From Candidatus Poseidoniaceae archaeon (GTDB taxonomy: Archaea; Thermoplasmatota; Poseidoniia; Poseidoniales; Poseidoniaceae), in contig CALJHE010000005.1 in NCBI GenBank assembly GCA_938075675.1, forward strand, positions 1-64,000: a DNA stretch of 64,000 nt. The letters are read 5' to 3'. The number at the start of each line of letters is the position of its first letter. Position 1 is the first letter of the stretch. Below are positions 34,187 through 43,145 of this stretch, one piece after another. Made by a program: the position numbers and the translations under genes. The notes beneath the pieces were generated by a model. The model ran no database searches, was not told the DNA's origin, and saw only the letters and a list, made by a program, of their open reading frames with translations.

Positions 34187-34657
34187 GACGTTGTTCGACA
34201 ACTCTCCGAGGTCTTGTGGACGACCGCAGTAGTGGCAGCGCAATTGAAGAGGGTCTCGCTCAACGACACGCAAGCGATGTGCTTGAGGTTCACGTAGATT
34301 GGTTGTAATACAGTTCGAGAAGGTACAGCGCACAACATTGACGACTTCCTCACCGAGGTTAATGGTGAGTTTTTCCGCAACCGAATAGGCACGGATAATG
34401 GCTACATGCGCATCGGGTGCGACAAGAGCGAGACGGTCAAGTTCTGCTTGTGTCAATTCACGGTCTTCGACTTTAATGATGTCTTTTGCGCCCATCTTCT
34501 TTGAAGGGACGTTCATCACCAAAGAGATCGGAACGGATGTTTCTCCACCGATTCCAAGCATTTCCAAGACACGCATTGCTTGTCCTGAAGGAATGTGGTC
34601 GATGACCGTACCGTTTCGAATTGCGGTCACTCGTCGCATACTGTGTTCGTTCGACAT
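34181..34657 (-). CDS. pyrI: Aspartate carbamoyltransferase regulatory subunit
   Basis: This 158-aa subunit binds nucleotide effectors and holds the catalytic trimers together through a zinc site. The N-terminal allosteric domain contains GTVIDHIPSGQAMRVL and the C-terminal zinc domain has CTFSNC and CHYCGRP, supplying four cysteines. It overlaps pyrB by one base, the standard archaeal pyrBI arrangement. It should confer CTP/ATP allostery on pyrimidine synthesis; CTP synthase (pyrG) is also in this window. Confidence 0.96.
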   Translation of the reverse strand: MSNEHSMRRVTAIRNGTVIDHIPSGQAMRVLEMLGIGGETSVPISLVMNVPSKKMGAKDIIKVEDRELTQAELDRLALVAPDAHVAIIRAYSVAEKLTINLGEEVVNVVRCTFSNCITTNLREPQAHRLRVVERDPLQLRCHYCGRPQDLGELSNNVL

Positions 34658-35625
34658 CAGAGAGCACCTCCTTCAGCATGGACATCTGCAGGAACAGTAA
34701 CCGCAAGAAGGCGACACAGTAATGCCATTCGTGCAACTACTCCGTTGAAAGCTTGTTCGAAGTACCGGGCATGACGGGTTTTATCCACAGTCGGGTCAAT
34801 TTCATCGACACGAGGCAATGGGTGCATGACAATCATGTCTTGCTTGACATCTTCGAGGTGACGAGCGTGGAGTTTGTATGCACCAGCACAGCGTGCGTAT
34901 TCGTCTTCATCGGCAAAGCGTTCCTTTTGGATTCGAGTCATGTAAACGACATCGGCTTCTGCCATCGAACCGTACAAATCTTCGGTTTCAAGAACGTTTG
35001 CTCCATGAGCACGCAAATCAGAAACGATTTCCTCCGGCATGCGAAGCAGGTCCGGACTGGCAAAGACGAGGTCGCAACCAAACCGTACCAAAGCATGGGA
35101 AAGTGAGTGAACGGTTCGGCCATAGCGTAAATCGCCTGCAAGCACGACTTTGAGGCCGTCTAAGCGCCCGTGGGCTTGTTGAATCGTGAACAGATCGAGC
35201 ATCGTTTGAGTCGGGTGATGTCCAGCTCCGTCACCGCCGTTGAGAATAGGAACTCGAGCAGCGTCTTGAGCGTATTGGGCTGCACCCTGCCGAGGGTGGC
35301 GTATGGCAATAATATCGGTATAACCATCAACCATTTGGATGGTGTCAAACAACGTTTCACCCTTGACCACCGAGGACGTTTTTACGTCGCCTAGATTGAC
35401 GACATCTCCTCCGAGTCGCTTCATTGCCGTCTCGAACGACATACGTGTACGAGTACTCGGCTCGAAAAACAAGTTCCCAAGAATTCGCCCTTTCAAGAGC
35501 GGCAGATACAACTCGCCACGTGCCACTGGCAACAAGCGTTCAGCATCGCTTAAAATCTCAAGAATTTGCTCGTTTGTCAAGTCATCCATAGTGATAAGTC
35601 CAGCCACAATGCTCCCTTCCATCAT
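34657..35625 (-). CDS. pyrB: Aspartate carbamoyltransferase catalytic subunit
   Basis: This 322-aa enzyme joins carbamoyl phosphate and aspartate in de novo pyrimidine synthesis. The carbamoyl-phosphate loop FFEPSTRTRMSF (about residues 53-64), the HPRQGAAQ segment, GGDGAGHHPTQTMLDL, and MHPLPRVDEI are all conserved. The start is either ATG 35625 or ATG 35622, with a later ATG (35589, MDDLTNEQ) as a third possibility. It runs ahead of pyrI. Confidence 0.96.
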   Translation of the reverse strand: MMEGSIVAGLITMDDLTNEQILEILSDAERLLPVARGELYLPLLKGRILGNLFFEPSTRTRMSFETAMKRLGGDVVNLGDVKTSSVVKGETLFDTIQMVDGYTDIIAIRHPRQGAAQYAQDAARVPILNGGDGAGHHPTQTMLDLFTIQQAHGRLDGLKVVLAGDLRYGRTVHSLSHALVRFGCDLVFASPDLLRMPEEIVSDLRAHGANVLETEDLYGSMAEADVVYMTRIQKERFADEDEYARCAGAYKLHARHLEDVKQDMIVMHPLPRVDEIDPTVDKTRHARYFEQAFNGVVARMALLCRLLAVTVPADVHAEGGAL

Positions 35626-35739
35626 GAAAGGCAGTCAAAGACACCCATGAACATTCCCGTCATTTATGTTGAACATGAACACCAAAGTGATGGACGAAAC
35701 ATCGGAGTGATTATCACCGTGATGCAACCGAGGAGTGTC

Positions 35740-37506
35740 ATGGCTCTCGATGCTTGGGCGGATGTAGATGCAGCAATCGACGCTGCACGGCAAGCCAGAA
35801 AGCAACGCATTGAACGGCTGACGACCGCTTCTTCGCTGGTCATACTCTCCGGTGCTGTGTGGCTCATGTGGCCGAACCTTCAAACCGCATTGAAAGGCGA
35901 CTCAGGATTGCTTGAGGGTTTGGGATACCCACTTCTCATCATCGCATACGGACTTATCCTACAAGACTCAGTTCTTGACGATGCGAAAGCACGAACTCGA
36001 ATCGGTTCCCTCGCCTGCATCGCTTGGCCGGTACTCCTGATGTTAGCAGCAAAGCACCTGAACACTGAGGAGAACACTGCTTTACTTGGCAGCGCTTTTC
36101 TAATCGTTGTCGCCTATGCATGCTACCAAACTTCTTCCAATGTGTTGCAAGGTGGATTAGACGTCCTCCGTTGGCGAGCCATTATGACCGGCCTTGGAGG
36201 AGTGGCAGCATTTTCCCTGTTCGTGGGCGAAATGCCTGAATCGATGACCTACGAGTGGATTGCATCAATCGCCTCACTCGTAGCCGCAATCGTAGCCACA
36301 GGATACATCTGGTTTGTTGGCGATGAACAGCGCGGGCAACGCAAAATATTCACCAAGCGATTGGACGGAATTGAGTCGCAATTACTGCAACTCAAAGCGG
36401 ATGGCGCAGCAGTCGACCAAGCATCCAGCCTCGTGATGACTGCGAAAGAAGAAGGCCACATTGACCCGGAATACGGAATGAAATTACTGGATGAAGCCGA
36501 GGAAGACATCGAAAGGACGCTATCGCTGAGCGGTGACGTCGAAATTATCCAAGCGGACGCACTCGCCGCTATCGAAAAGGCGGAAAGTCTCGCACCAACC
36601 GCTAAACGCCCTCGGAAATCCTTTGACATGGGTGCACGAGAGGTGAAACTTGGCTCACTCCGAGAGGGTGAAATGCTGTTCAGGCAATCGAAAAAATTAG
36701 CCAATGACATCATCGAATGGTGGGGTGTTGCCGAACAGTCCATCGCTGAAGCCAGCCGACTCCTTGCCGGTAACGAGGCAGAAAGCGTTCAACATCTCAA
36801 GGAATTACTTGCTGATGCGAGAAAGAAATTGGCAAGTGAAGCGCCACGTGAAGCGTACGAATTCGCCTCGGTCATACCTCAACAGTTACTCGCAGACGAA
36901 GACGCTCAAGGTCGAGCGCTCGAATCCCTGAAAGAAGCCACTCGCCAACTCAAGCAAACCGATGGCCTTGACACCGAAGAGATGGAGTTGCGATTGAAGC
37001 GTGCTGAACAAGCCATCGACGCAGGTAGCCCAAGCCAAGCGATTGGTTTAGCAGACGGCGTTGTTCGCTCCATAGAAGCAGAACGCACGGCGATGGACAA
37101 CGTCCGTAGAGGACTCAAACAGCGTAAGAAGTTGGTTGCACAATTCAAAGACCGTGACGACAAGGACGACTGGGAAAAGCGTTTGAAGTCGGTTGAAGAT
37201 GCTGCTGATACGAAGCAATGGAGCCATGCCAATGCTCTCCTCGATGCCATAACTACCGATTTGGATAATGAAGGACAAGCAACTGAAGAGGCTCTTGAAC
37301 TGTACGACTTTGTCATCGAAGAATGGCACACACTTCGCAATCAATGCGATGCCAGCAACATCTCCATTGAAGATGAAAACCGCAGAGCCTGTGAACAAGC
37401 AATTGCACTGGCTGCTGAAGCGTTAGCTGGTGGACGAGTTGAAGACTGCCTCAAACAATTATCGCAAGCAGACTCCGCGATGGAACGCCTTCGAAGACGC
37501 ATCTAG
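35740..37506 (+). CDS. Membrane protein with six helices and a long helical cytoplasmic tail
   Basis: This is a protein of about 588 aa and I do not recognise its family. I place the start at ATG 35740 (MALDAWAD), preceded by GAGGAGTG; the ORF-track start at 35566 would run into pyrB. About six hydrophobic helices occupy the first 190 residues; the remaining 400 are highly charged and helical with regular Ala/Glu/Leu spacing (for example DEAEEDIERTLSL, ALESLKEATRQLKQ), suggesting coiled coil or helical repeats. It faces a similarly built gene on the other strand, and the two share their stop-codon bases. Confidence 0.65.
   Translation: MALDAWADVDAAIDAARQARKQRIERLTTASSLVILSGAVWLMWPNLQTALKGDSGLLEGLGYPLLIIAYGLILQDSVLDDAKARTRIGSLACIAWPVLLMLAAKHLNTEENTALLGSAFLIVVAYACYQTSSNVLQGGLDVLRWRAIMTGLGGVAAFSLFVGEMPESMTYEWIASIASLVAAIVATGYIWFVGDEQRGQRKIFTKRLDGIESQLLQLKADGAAVDQASSLVMTAKEEGHIDPEYGMKLLDEAEEDIERTLSLSGDVEIIQADALAAIEKAESLAPTAKRPRKSFDMGAREVKLGSLREGEMLFRQSKKLANDIIEWWGVAEQSIAEASRLLAGNEAESVQHLKELLADARKKLASEAPREAYEFASVIPQQLLADEDAQGRALESLKEATRQLKQTDGLDTEEMELRLKRAEQAIDAGSPSQAIGLADGVVRSIEAERTAMDNVRRGLKQRKKLVAQFKDRDDKDDWEKRLKSVEDAADTKQWSHANALLDAITTDLDNEGQATEEALELYDFVIEEWHTLRNQCDASNISIEDENRRACEQAIALAAEALAGGRVEDCLKQLSQADSAMERLRRRI
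37503..37506. other. Shared CTAG: overlapping stop codons of convergent genes
   Basis: The palindrome CTAG supplies TAG stops to both strands: 37504-37506 for the plus-strand gene and 37505-37503 for the minus-strand gene. The two genes are thus directly tail to tail with no space for a terminator between them. Confidence 0.9.
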
Positions 37507-40055
37507 ATATCCAGAAGATGTTTCTTGTCGATGCTCTTGAGATCAAGCGTACCTGGGAATCCAATATCAACCGGCATACCGGACACGGTGACGATAATAC
37601 CGGTCAAATGAACGTGCAAACACATTGGGAGACCGTTCGGCCATGTTTTCTGTATGACCTTCCACCCGTTCGATTTCTTTGAACGAGCAACAGCAAGGCC
37701 ACCCACACCGTCCATCGCCGTCCACCCGTTCGAATTCCATGCGTGCTGAATGAGTGGCTTCTTACCGAATGTTGGAGGGGGAGCCACGACGTGCTTTCGA
37801 GTCCACCCATCAATCCAATTGAGGCCTGAATCGTTGAGCCATTCGATGGTTGTCTCTTGAGATGGTAATATGTCCATATGGCCGGCACGAGCGAGTTCAC
37901 CAACCAAATTACGGACGTGTGGGTGTCTTGGATGTTCAATTGCCAATTTCTCTGCCATGGAAATACCAGTGTGAATCCGACCAGAATCGATGTGGAGTAA
38001 AGCACGGACGACATCACCGTGTGTCCAATCCGTAATTTCAAATTCTTTGATGAACGCTTCAACCAGATTCAATCCTTTTTCGGAAAGTCCTGCGAGTCGC
38101 ATCCGGGCAATGTCACCAAGCAAGAACAGACGTCCGGATGGGGTATTGAGGTACTTGAGGGTGCTCTGAGGTCGGCCGGTACGGTATCGTTCAACAAGGT
38201 CGATGTTTCTCTTCATCAATGAGTCAATCGAAATAAGAGATTTGAACTCAGGGCCAAATTTCGTATGTTTCGGATTAAACAACGAGGCCGCCCATTGCAA
38301 CCGTGCAGATTCAATATCATCATCGCCGAGAAGAACAAGCCGTGGTTTGGCTTCAGCATAATCACGTTGAGCCAAACTAGCGGCTGTCAAAATCAATCGA
38401 GCGACCTGTGCTTCTCGCCCTCCACGCAATGCCAGCAATGAAACGGCCTCTTGTTCGGCTTCGTTCCAACGGCCGAGACCAGCATACAATTCCATCATCG
38501 CATCCGTTTTTCGTGCAAGATTTAGGCCTTCCAGTTGTTCACCGTGACCCTCAGTAACCTTGTCGAGTCGAACCATGGCTTTCGACCAATCATCTTCCGA
38601 GACCAATTCAGTGAACGGCTTTTGTTTGAGATAAATCAAATCCGCCATTTCTGAGAGACGTTCCCGGTTTTCACCTACCGCAGCATCAAAAGAAATATCT
38701 TCCAGTTTTAGCCCAATACGACGAGAACGTGCCCATACAGCGAGGAATGCAATTTGTCCACCAGAAGCGAGCATCCAGGTTAATTCCTCAAGTGAGTCTT
38801 TTTCCATGACGGCACATACAGTCTTCTCCCATTCTCCACAGGCTGCTCCTTGGGGAAGGAAACTGGAATCCCAGAATGTAATCATAGCCAAAGCAAGCAA
38901 CAGCATCGATTGTCCAGCGAATCCAGTAAAACAGAAATTGAGAACTTTGGCTTGCTGAGACGGTTCAGCACGCAGTAAGCGGCTGTCTGCAAGTTTAATG
39001 CCGCCTTTACCAGATACTGCTTGAACATCCAAGAAGAGGATACGAGCAACTTCATAAACGAACAAAAAGCCAATCAATGCGACGTTAAGAAGCAGGAATA
39101 AGAGAATGAACGTGACGATTGGTACGCGTATTCCAGATTGTGGGATGAACGAAAAGAGTTCAATCAGAGCAAAGCCGAGAACGCCACCCTCTTCCATGAA
39201 CGTCGTTTGAACACGGTATTCAGGCAAAGCAAGAACACGGTCAGAATGCGTTAGCATCGTCGGATCGTACAGCAGAATCATCAACGAGACAAGCGTATTC
39301 AAAGCCACATACGGCATCACAATTAGGTTGAAGTTGACAATTTGGGCAATGGCTTGTTGTTTTGCCTTTGGAACGTGGTTGTGAAACGGAGAAGGCTTAC
39401 CGTTGGCAATTTTACGAGACGATTGGCGAAGTGCCTGCCATGAAGAACCAAGAATACGGCCGTAAGCCAAAATGGAGGGTGCAAACATGGCAAATGCTGC
39501 GATACTGAACCTTCTGGATGCCGGCACACCAGCAACCTCCAGTAGCAAGTACAAAGCGACCACAAGGCCCAGCCAAAGTATAGCCAGCATAACGTACGTG
39601 TAGCTCCTCCAGACACTGGATTCTTGCAGCGATGCGCGGTCTTGACCGATTGGTTTGATGACCTGTGCGCCAAGAGATGTCCCCGAAGAGATTAGAGCGG
39701 GGAAAGCAATGAAAATCAGTGCGATACTGAGAGAAGGCGTATGGTATCCTTCGGAGTAATCCATTCGAACCATGATGAATTCAAAGAACAACAGGAGGGC
39801 TCCAACCAAAGCAAGAATGTACGAGGCAACACCAAAAACCATTCCACGTGAACTCAACAATTCTCGAGCATCTTGAGTCGTTCGAGTGATTTGGTGAACT
39901 TCATACCGTTTTACACCGGTTTGGAAAGCAACTTGCAATCCTCGTAATTGACGCGGAACAACCCGAGTCCAAAACAGCCACGCCGTTGCTGCTGCCAAAA
40001 CATACGGCACCAATGCAGCGGGCGTGAATCCGCTAACAATCGGTGGAGCAGTCAT
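37503..40055 (-). CDS. Large polytopic membrane protein with cytoplasmic helical-repeat domain
   Basis: This is an 850-aa protein of unknown family. About nine to ten hydrophobic helices are distributed through residues 1-460 (for example FGVASYILALVGALLLFFEF, FILLFLLLNVALIGFLFVYE), with a small Cys-containing loop (GAACGEWEKTVCAVM) on the probable outside that may form a disulfide. Residues 480-740 look like TPR-style helical repeats (YAGLGRWNEAEQEAVSLLAL, RDYAEAKPRLVLLGDDD). The last 100 residues are a beta-rich domain (NGWTAMDGVGGLAVARS, HLTGIIVTVSGMPVDIGFP). It lies 9 nt downstream of thrS on the same strand. Confidence 0.65.
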   Translation of the reverse strand: MTAPPIVSGFTPAALVPYVLAAATAWLFWTRVVPRQLRGLQVAFQTGVKRYEVHQITRTTQDARELLSSRGMVFGVASYILALVGALLLFFEFIMVRMDYSEGYHTPSLSIALIFIAFPALISSGTSLGAQVIKPIGQDRASLQESSVWRSYTYVMLAILWLGLVVALYLLLEVAGVPASRRFSIAAFAMFAPSILAYGRILGSSWQALRQSSRKIANGKPSPFHNHVPKAKQQAIAQIVNFNLIVMPYVALNTLVSLMILLYDPTMLTHSDRVLALPEYRVQTTFMEEGGVLGFALIELFSFIPQSGIRVPIVTFILLFLLLNVALIGFLFVYEVARILFLDVQAVSGKGGIKLADSRLLRAEPSQQAKVLNFCFTGFAGQSMLLLALAMITFWDSSFLPQGAACGEWEKTVCAVMEKDSLEELTWMLASGGQIAFLAVWARSRRIGLKLEDISFDAAVGENRERLSEMADLIYLKQKPFTELVSEDDWSKAMVRLDKVTEGHGEQLEGLNLARKTDAMMELYAGLGRWNEAEQEAVSLLALRGGREAQVARLILTAASLAQRDYAEAKPRLVLLGDDDIESARLQWAASLFNPKHTKFGPEFKSLISIDSLMKRNIDLVERYRTGRPQSTLKYLNTPSGRLFLLGDIARMRLAGLSEKGLNLVEAFIKEFEITDWTHGDVVRALLHIDSGRIHTGISMAEKLAIEHPRHPHVRNLVGELARAGHMDILPSQETTIEWLNDSGLNWIDGWTRKHVVAPPPTFGKKPLIQHAWNSNGWTAMDGVGGLAVARSKKSNGWKVIQKTWPNGLPMCLHVHLTGIIVTVSGMPVDIGFPGTLDLKSIDKKHLLDI

Positions 40056-40064
40056 GGTAAAACC

Positions 40065-42089
40065 TCAGTCTTCAGTGTTTACTGCAAGTGCAGGTTGAGA
40101 AACTTTCTCCTCGATTTCACGCTTCAAATCACTCAAGAAGGTATCCAGTGGGATGCCGCTCACTTGATCTCCGTTCCGTGCACGCAAACTTACGCTACGA
40201 GATTCGATTTCACCGTCACCCAAGATAACCATATACGCTGGTTGCATCTTGCGGTGAGTGCGGATTTTCTTGCCAATGGTATCATCGCCGTTGTCAATTT
40301 CGACACGGATACCGTTGTCTCTCAAGAGTTGAGCCACTTCGTCAGCATAGGCAGTATGCTTCTCAGAGATGGTGATAATGTGGCATTGAGTAGGAGTAAG
40401 CCATGTCGGGAACTTGCCGGCAAAATGTTCGATGAGAACACCGCAGAAGCGCTCCATTGAACCAAACGGTGCACGGTGAATCATCACTGGGCGATGCAAT
40501 TCGCCATCGCTTCCCTTGTACTCTAAGCCAAACCGTTCAGGCAGGTTATAGTCCACTTGAACCGTTCCAAGTTGCCATTCCCGCCCAATGACATCCTTCA
40601 CGACAAAGTCAATCTTTGGACCATAGAAAGCAGCCTCTCCTTGCTCTTCAGACCATTGCACTCCAAGGGATTCTGCTGCTGCACGGCAAGCGTCTTCGGC
40701 CTTATCCCAACGCGCTGGGTCGCCGACATACTTGTCAGAATCAAGGTCACGAAGTCCAACTCGGACTCGGTAATCCTTCATTCCCAGTTTGTCGAATATG
40801 ATTTGAACAAGTTCGATACAGCCCAGCACTTCTTCGGCAATTTGGTCTTCGGTGACGAACAAATGCGCATCGTCTTGAGTAAATCCACGGACTCGTGTCA
40901 TACCAGAGATTTCACCGGATTGCTCCCATCGATAGACGGTTCCGAACTCAGCAAGGCGGAGCGGTAAATCACGGTAAGAACGCATCTGTGAAGCGTAAAT
41001 CTTGACGTGATGAGGGCAGTTCATTGGCTTGAGCATGTATCCATCGATATCACCGCTCTTCATCATATTCGATAATTCGCCGCAGGTACAGCCTTCATCA
41101 GCCAGTTTCTTCATCAAGTCCCGTTCAACCAAAGGCGGATACTGCGAATCTTGGTAATACGGGAAGTGTCCTGATGTTCGGTACAGGTCGAGTTTACCGA
41201 CGTGAGGTGTAAAGACCTGAGAATAGCCTTGCCGACGGAGGTGGTAGGAAATGAAATCCTGCAATTCCTGTCGAATAATTGCCCCACGAGGCGTCCAGAG
41301 AATCAATCCCTGTCCAACTTCCTCATCGATATGGAACAATTGCAAATCCTTACCCAACTTGCGATGGTCCCGCTTTTTGGCTTCTTCAAGTCGAGTTAAA
41401 GTTGCTCGAAGTGCTTCTTTACTTGGTTCAACGATGCCGTAAATACGCACCAATTGCTCTCGGTCTTGATCGCCTCTCCAGTACGCTGACGAGATGCTGG
41501 TGAGTTTGACATGCATCAACCTCGAGGTGTTAGGCACGTGAGGGCCAAGGCACAAATCGTACCAGTCGTCTTGCTTGTAGATGGTTGAACCACCGCCGTC
41601 TTCGATTTTATCGTTGATGATTTCCAGTTTGTACGGATTGCCAGCAAAATGCTGTTGCAATTCTTCATCGCTCAATTCCACGCGTTCAACAGTGAAGTTC
41701 TTTCGAGCAATCTCTTGCATCTTCTTTTGAATCGGCTTCAAGTCAGATTCTGCGATAGGCTCCATTGCAAAATCATAGTAAAATCCTCGGTCAATCGCTG
41801 GACCAATCGTTGGTTTTGCATCGGGATAAATCGCCATAACCGCCTGAGCAAGCAAGTGAGCGGCGCTGTGCCGAAGAATATGGATGCCTTCATCTGAGTC
41901 GGTAAGAATACCTTCAACCGAACAATCGGCATCGAGCATTCGAGATAAATCGCATTCTTCACCGTCAATTCGAGCCGCTAGACAGCCGTGCTTGCGGCCC
42001 AGTGCATCGGTGATTACCTCTGCACAGGTAATTCCTGCGGCGTATTCGTTAACCGTTCCATCGGGCAAGGTGATGTTGATGAGTGTCAT
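40065..42089 (-). CDS. thrS: Threonyl-tRNA synthetase, bacterial type
   Basis: This 674-aa class II synthetase has the bacterial domain order: TGS (1-60), the N2 editing domain with HSAAHLLAQAV (HxxxH) and YYDF, the catalytic core, and an anticodon-binding domain. Zinc and active-site motifs MNCPHH, GMTRVRGFTQDDAH (motif 2) and HRAPFGSMERF (motif 3) are intact. Most euryarchaea have an unrelated D-aminoacyl-deacylase-like editing domain instead, so this gene is presumably of bacterial origin. The 5' leader has a strong hairpin ahead of an AAGGAG ribosome-binding site. Confidence 0.96.
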   Translation of the reverse strand: MTLINITLPDGTVNEYAAGITCAEVITDALGRKHGCLAARIDGEECDLSRMLDADCSVEGILTDSDEGIHILRHSAAHLLAQAVMAIYPDAKPTIGPAIDRGFYYDFAMEPIAESDLKPIQKKMQEIARKNFTVERVELSDEELQQHFAGNPYKLEIINDKIEDGGGSTIYKQDDWYDLCLGPHVPNTSRLMHVKLTSISSAYWRGDQDREQLVRIYGIVEPSKEALRATLTRLEEAKKRDHRKLGKDLQLFHIDEEVGQGLILWTPRGAIIRQELQDFISYHLRRQGYSQVFTPHVGKLDLYRTSGHFPYYQDSQYPPLVERDLMKKLADEGCTCGELSNMMKSGDIDGYMLKPMNCPHHVKIYASQMRSYRDLPLRLAEFGTVYRWEQSGEISGMTRVRGFTQDDAHLFVTEDQIAEEVLGCIELVQIIFDKLGMKDYRVRVGLRDLDSDKYVGDPARWDKAEDACRAAAESLGVQWSEEQGEAAFYGPKIDFVVKDVIGREWQLGTVQVDYNLPERFGLEYKGSDGELHRPVMIHRAPFGSMERFCGVLIEHFAGKFPTWLTPTQCHIITISEKHTAYADEVAQLLRDNGIRVEIDNGDDTIGKKIRTHRKMQPAYMVILGDGEIESRSVSLRARNGDQVSGIPLDTFLSDLKREIEEKVSQPALAVNTED

Positions 42090-42103
42090 ACGGTGCTCTC
42101 CTT

Positions 42104-42120
42104 CAACCCCTACGGGGTTG
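42104..42120 (-). promoter_or_regulatory. Hairpin in the thrS leader
   Basis: On the minus strand the leader reads CAACCCC-GTA-GGGGTTG, a perfect 7-bp stem with a 3-nt loop, followed by AAGGAGAGCACCGT and the thrS ATG. The stem ends right before the ribosome-binding site, so folding or protein binding could control translation. The C-G closing pair and loop read CGU, a threonine anticodon, recalling the bacterial thrS operator; this could be coincidence. Confidence 0.45.
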
Positions 42121-42180
42121 GAAGCCCTTCATCAAACCATCACACTCATAACGCCAATAAGAAAGAGGTTTGAGAACCCA

Positions 42181-42732
42181 TTACCATGGGAATTTCAAGT
42201 TCCAGTAAATGCCATCAAAAAGGATACACTGAATGCCGAGGAAGATTGAACCAAGCAGCATCTTACCTCCGCCTGGAAGTTTGTCGGCATACGCTGAATA
42301 AGCCAGCAATCCCATCATGATGTTTCCAACACACGTCAGCATCAAAACGCCGACAACCAAAATTGGAGTCCAACTGTAGTTGTGATCCAAGTGATAGATG
42401 GTCGCCTCAAGCCACAGTGCCGATGGAATCACCACCAGTGCAAACGCAAGCAGTAAACGAGCTCCACCGCCGCCATCAGACTCGCCCCAAGGCCATCGTA
42501 ATGATTCCATCATGGAAACATCATTTTGGTACAAAATTGTCCACCAATACATCAAGAACCCAAAGGCTGCCAAAAACATGAACGGCACAATCATTTGTGC
42601 TTGTGACCAAGGGATTCCGCCCCATAGAGCCTCTTTATCCGACGCATGAGAAAGGCCATAAAGATACGAAACGAGAACGAGTGTTCCGAAGATAAAAATG
42701 AACGTTCGGACAAAGTTTCGCGAGACTTTCAT
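42181..42732 (-). CDS. Small polytopic membrane protein
   Basis: This 183-aa protein is of unknown family. About five hydrophobic helices are seen (near 8-28, 47-65, 93-110, 121-142, 155-175). A short Gly-rich loop (GESDGGGGA) separates helices 2 and 3. It ends 91 nt upstream of thrS on the same strand; the basic start MKVSRNFVR suggests a cytoplasmic N terminus. No motif gives a function. Confidence 0.6.
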   Translation of the reverse strand: MKVSRNFVRTFIFIFGTLVLVSYLYGLSHASDKEALWGGIPWSQAQMIVPFMFLAAFGFLMYWWTILYQNDVSMMESLRWPWGESDGGGGARLLLAFALVVIPSALWLEATIYHLDHNYSWTPILVVGVLMLTCVGNIMMGLLAYSAYADKLPGGGKMLLGSIFLGIQCILFDGIYWNLKFPW

Positions 42733-42776
42733 ACTGCTCGCTAACGGTGTTCACTGATAAGTGCCTGTATGGAATC

Positions 42777-43100
42777 TCACCATTCGACATCAAAATCATC
42801 GCCGAGAGTGCTGGTCGGTTTATCCAAGACTTCAATGCTCGGTTTAGCGGCAGACTCGTCGACATCCACATCACTTTCAGCCTCCGGTTGAACGCTTGAA
42901 ACGGTAAAGCTGGAACGGTTTTCAACCAATTGAGTAGGTTTACTGTAATCGGGTTTCACGACGGGTGCTACCGGTTCTTGCTGAACCTGGACATCTTCGG
43001 GTTGTTCTACAACGGTGCTTTCGTCTTCCGAATGCATTGAAGCGAATCCTTTGGCAAGGGCGTCTTCGAGGCTCGGCAACTCACGACCGCTTCTGTTCAT
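42777..43100 (-). CDS. Small acidic, mostly disordered protein
   Basis: This protein of about 107 aa starts at ATG 43100 (MNRSGRELPSLEDALAKGF), an alternative to the listed start at 43124. It is rich in Asp, Glu, Pro, Val and Ser, with no hydrophobic helix, and appears disordered apart from the first amphipathic stretch. The final residues DDFDVEW could be a short linear binding motif. It lies 45 nt downstream of the DRAM-like membrane gene. Function unknown. Confidence 0.5.
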   Translation of the reverse strand: MNRSGRELPSLEDALAKGFASMHSEDESTVVEQPEDVQVQQEPVAPVVKPDYSKPTQLVENRSSFTVSSVQPEAESDVDVDESAAKPSIEVLDKPTSTLGDDFDVEW

Positions 43101-43145
43101 AATTACACAAAGTACGCAGAGCACATCAAACCTTGCGTCGAATGC

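Noticed and set aside
35566-35739. N-terminal extension of the 646-aa ORF
   Set aside because: It overlaps the start of pyrB on the other strand, contains no helix, and a good ribosome-binding site precedes the ATG at 35740.
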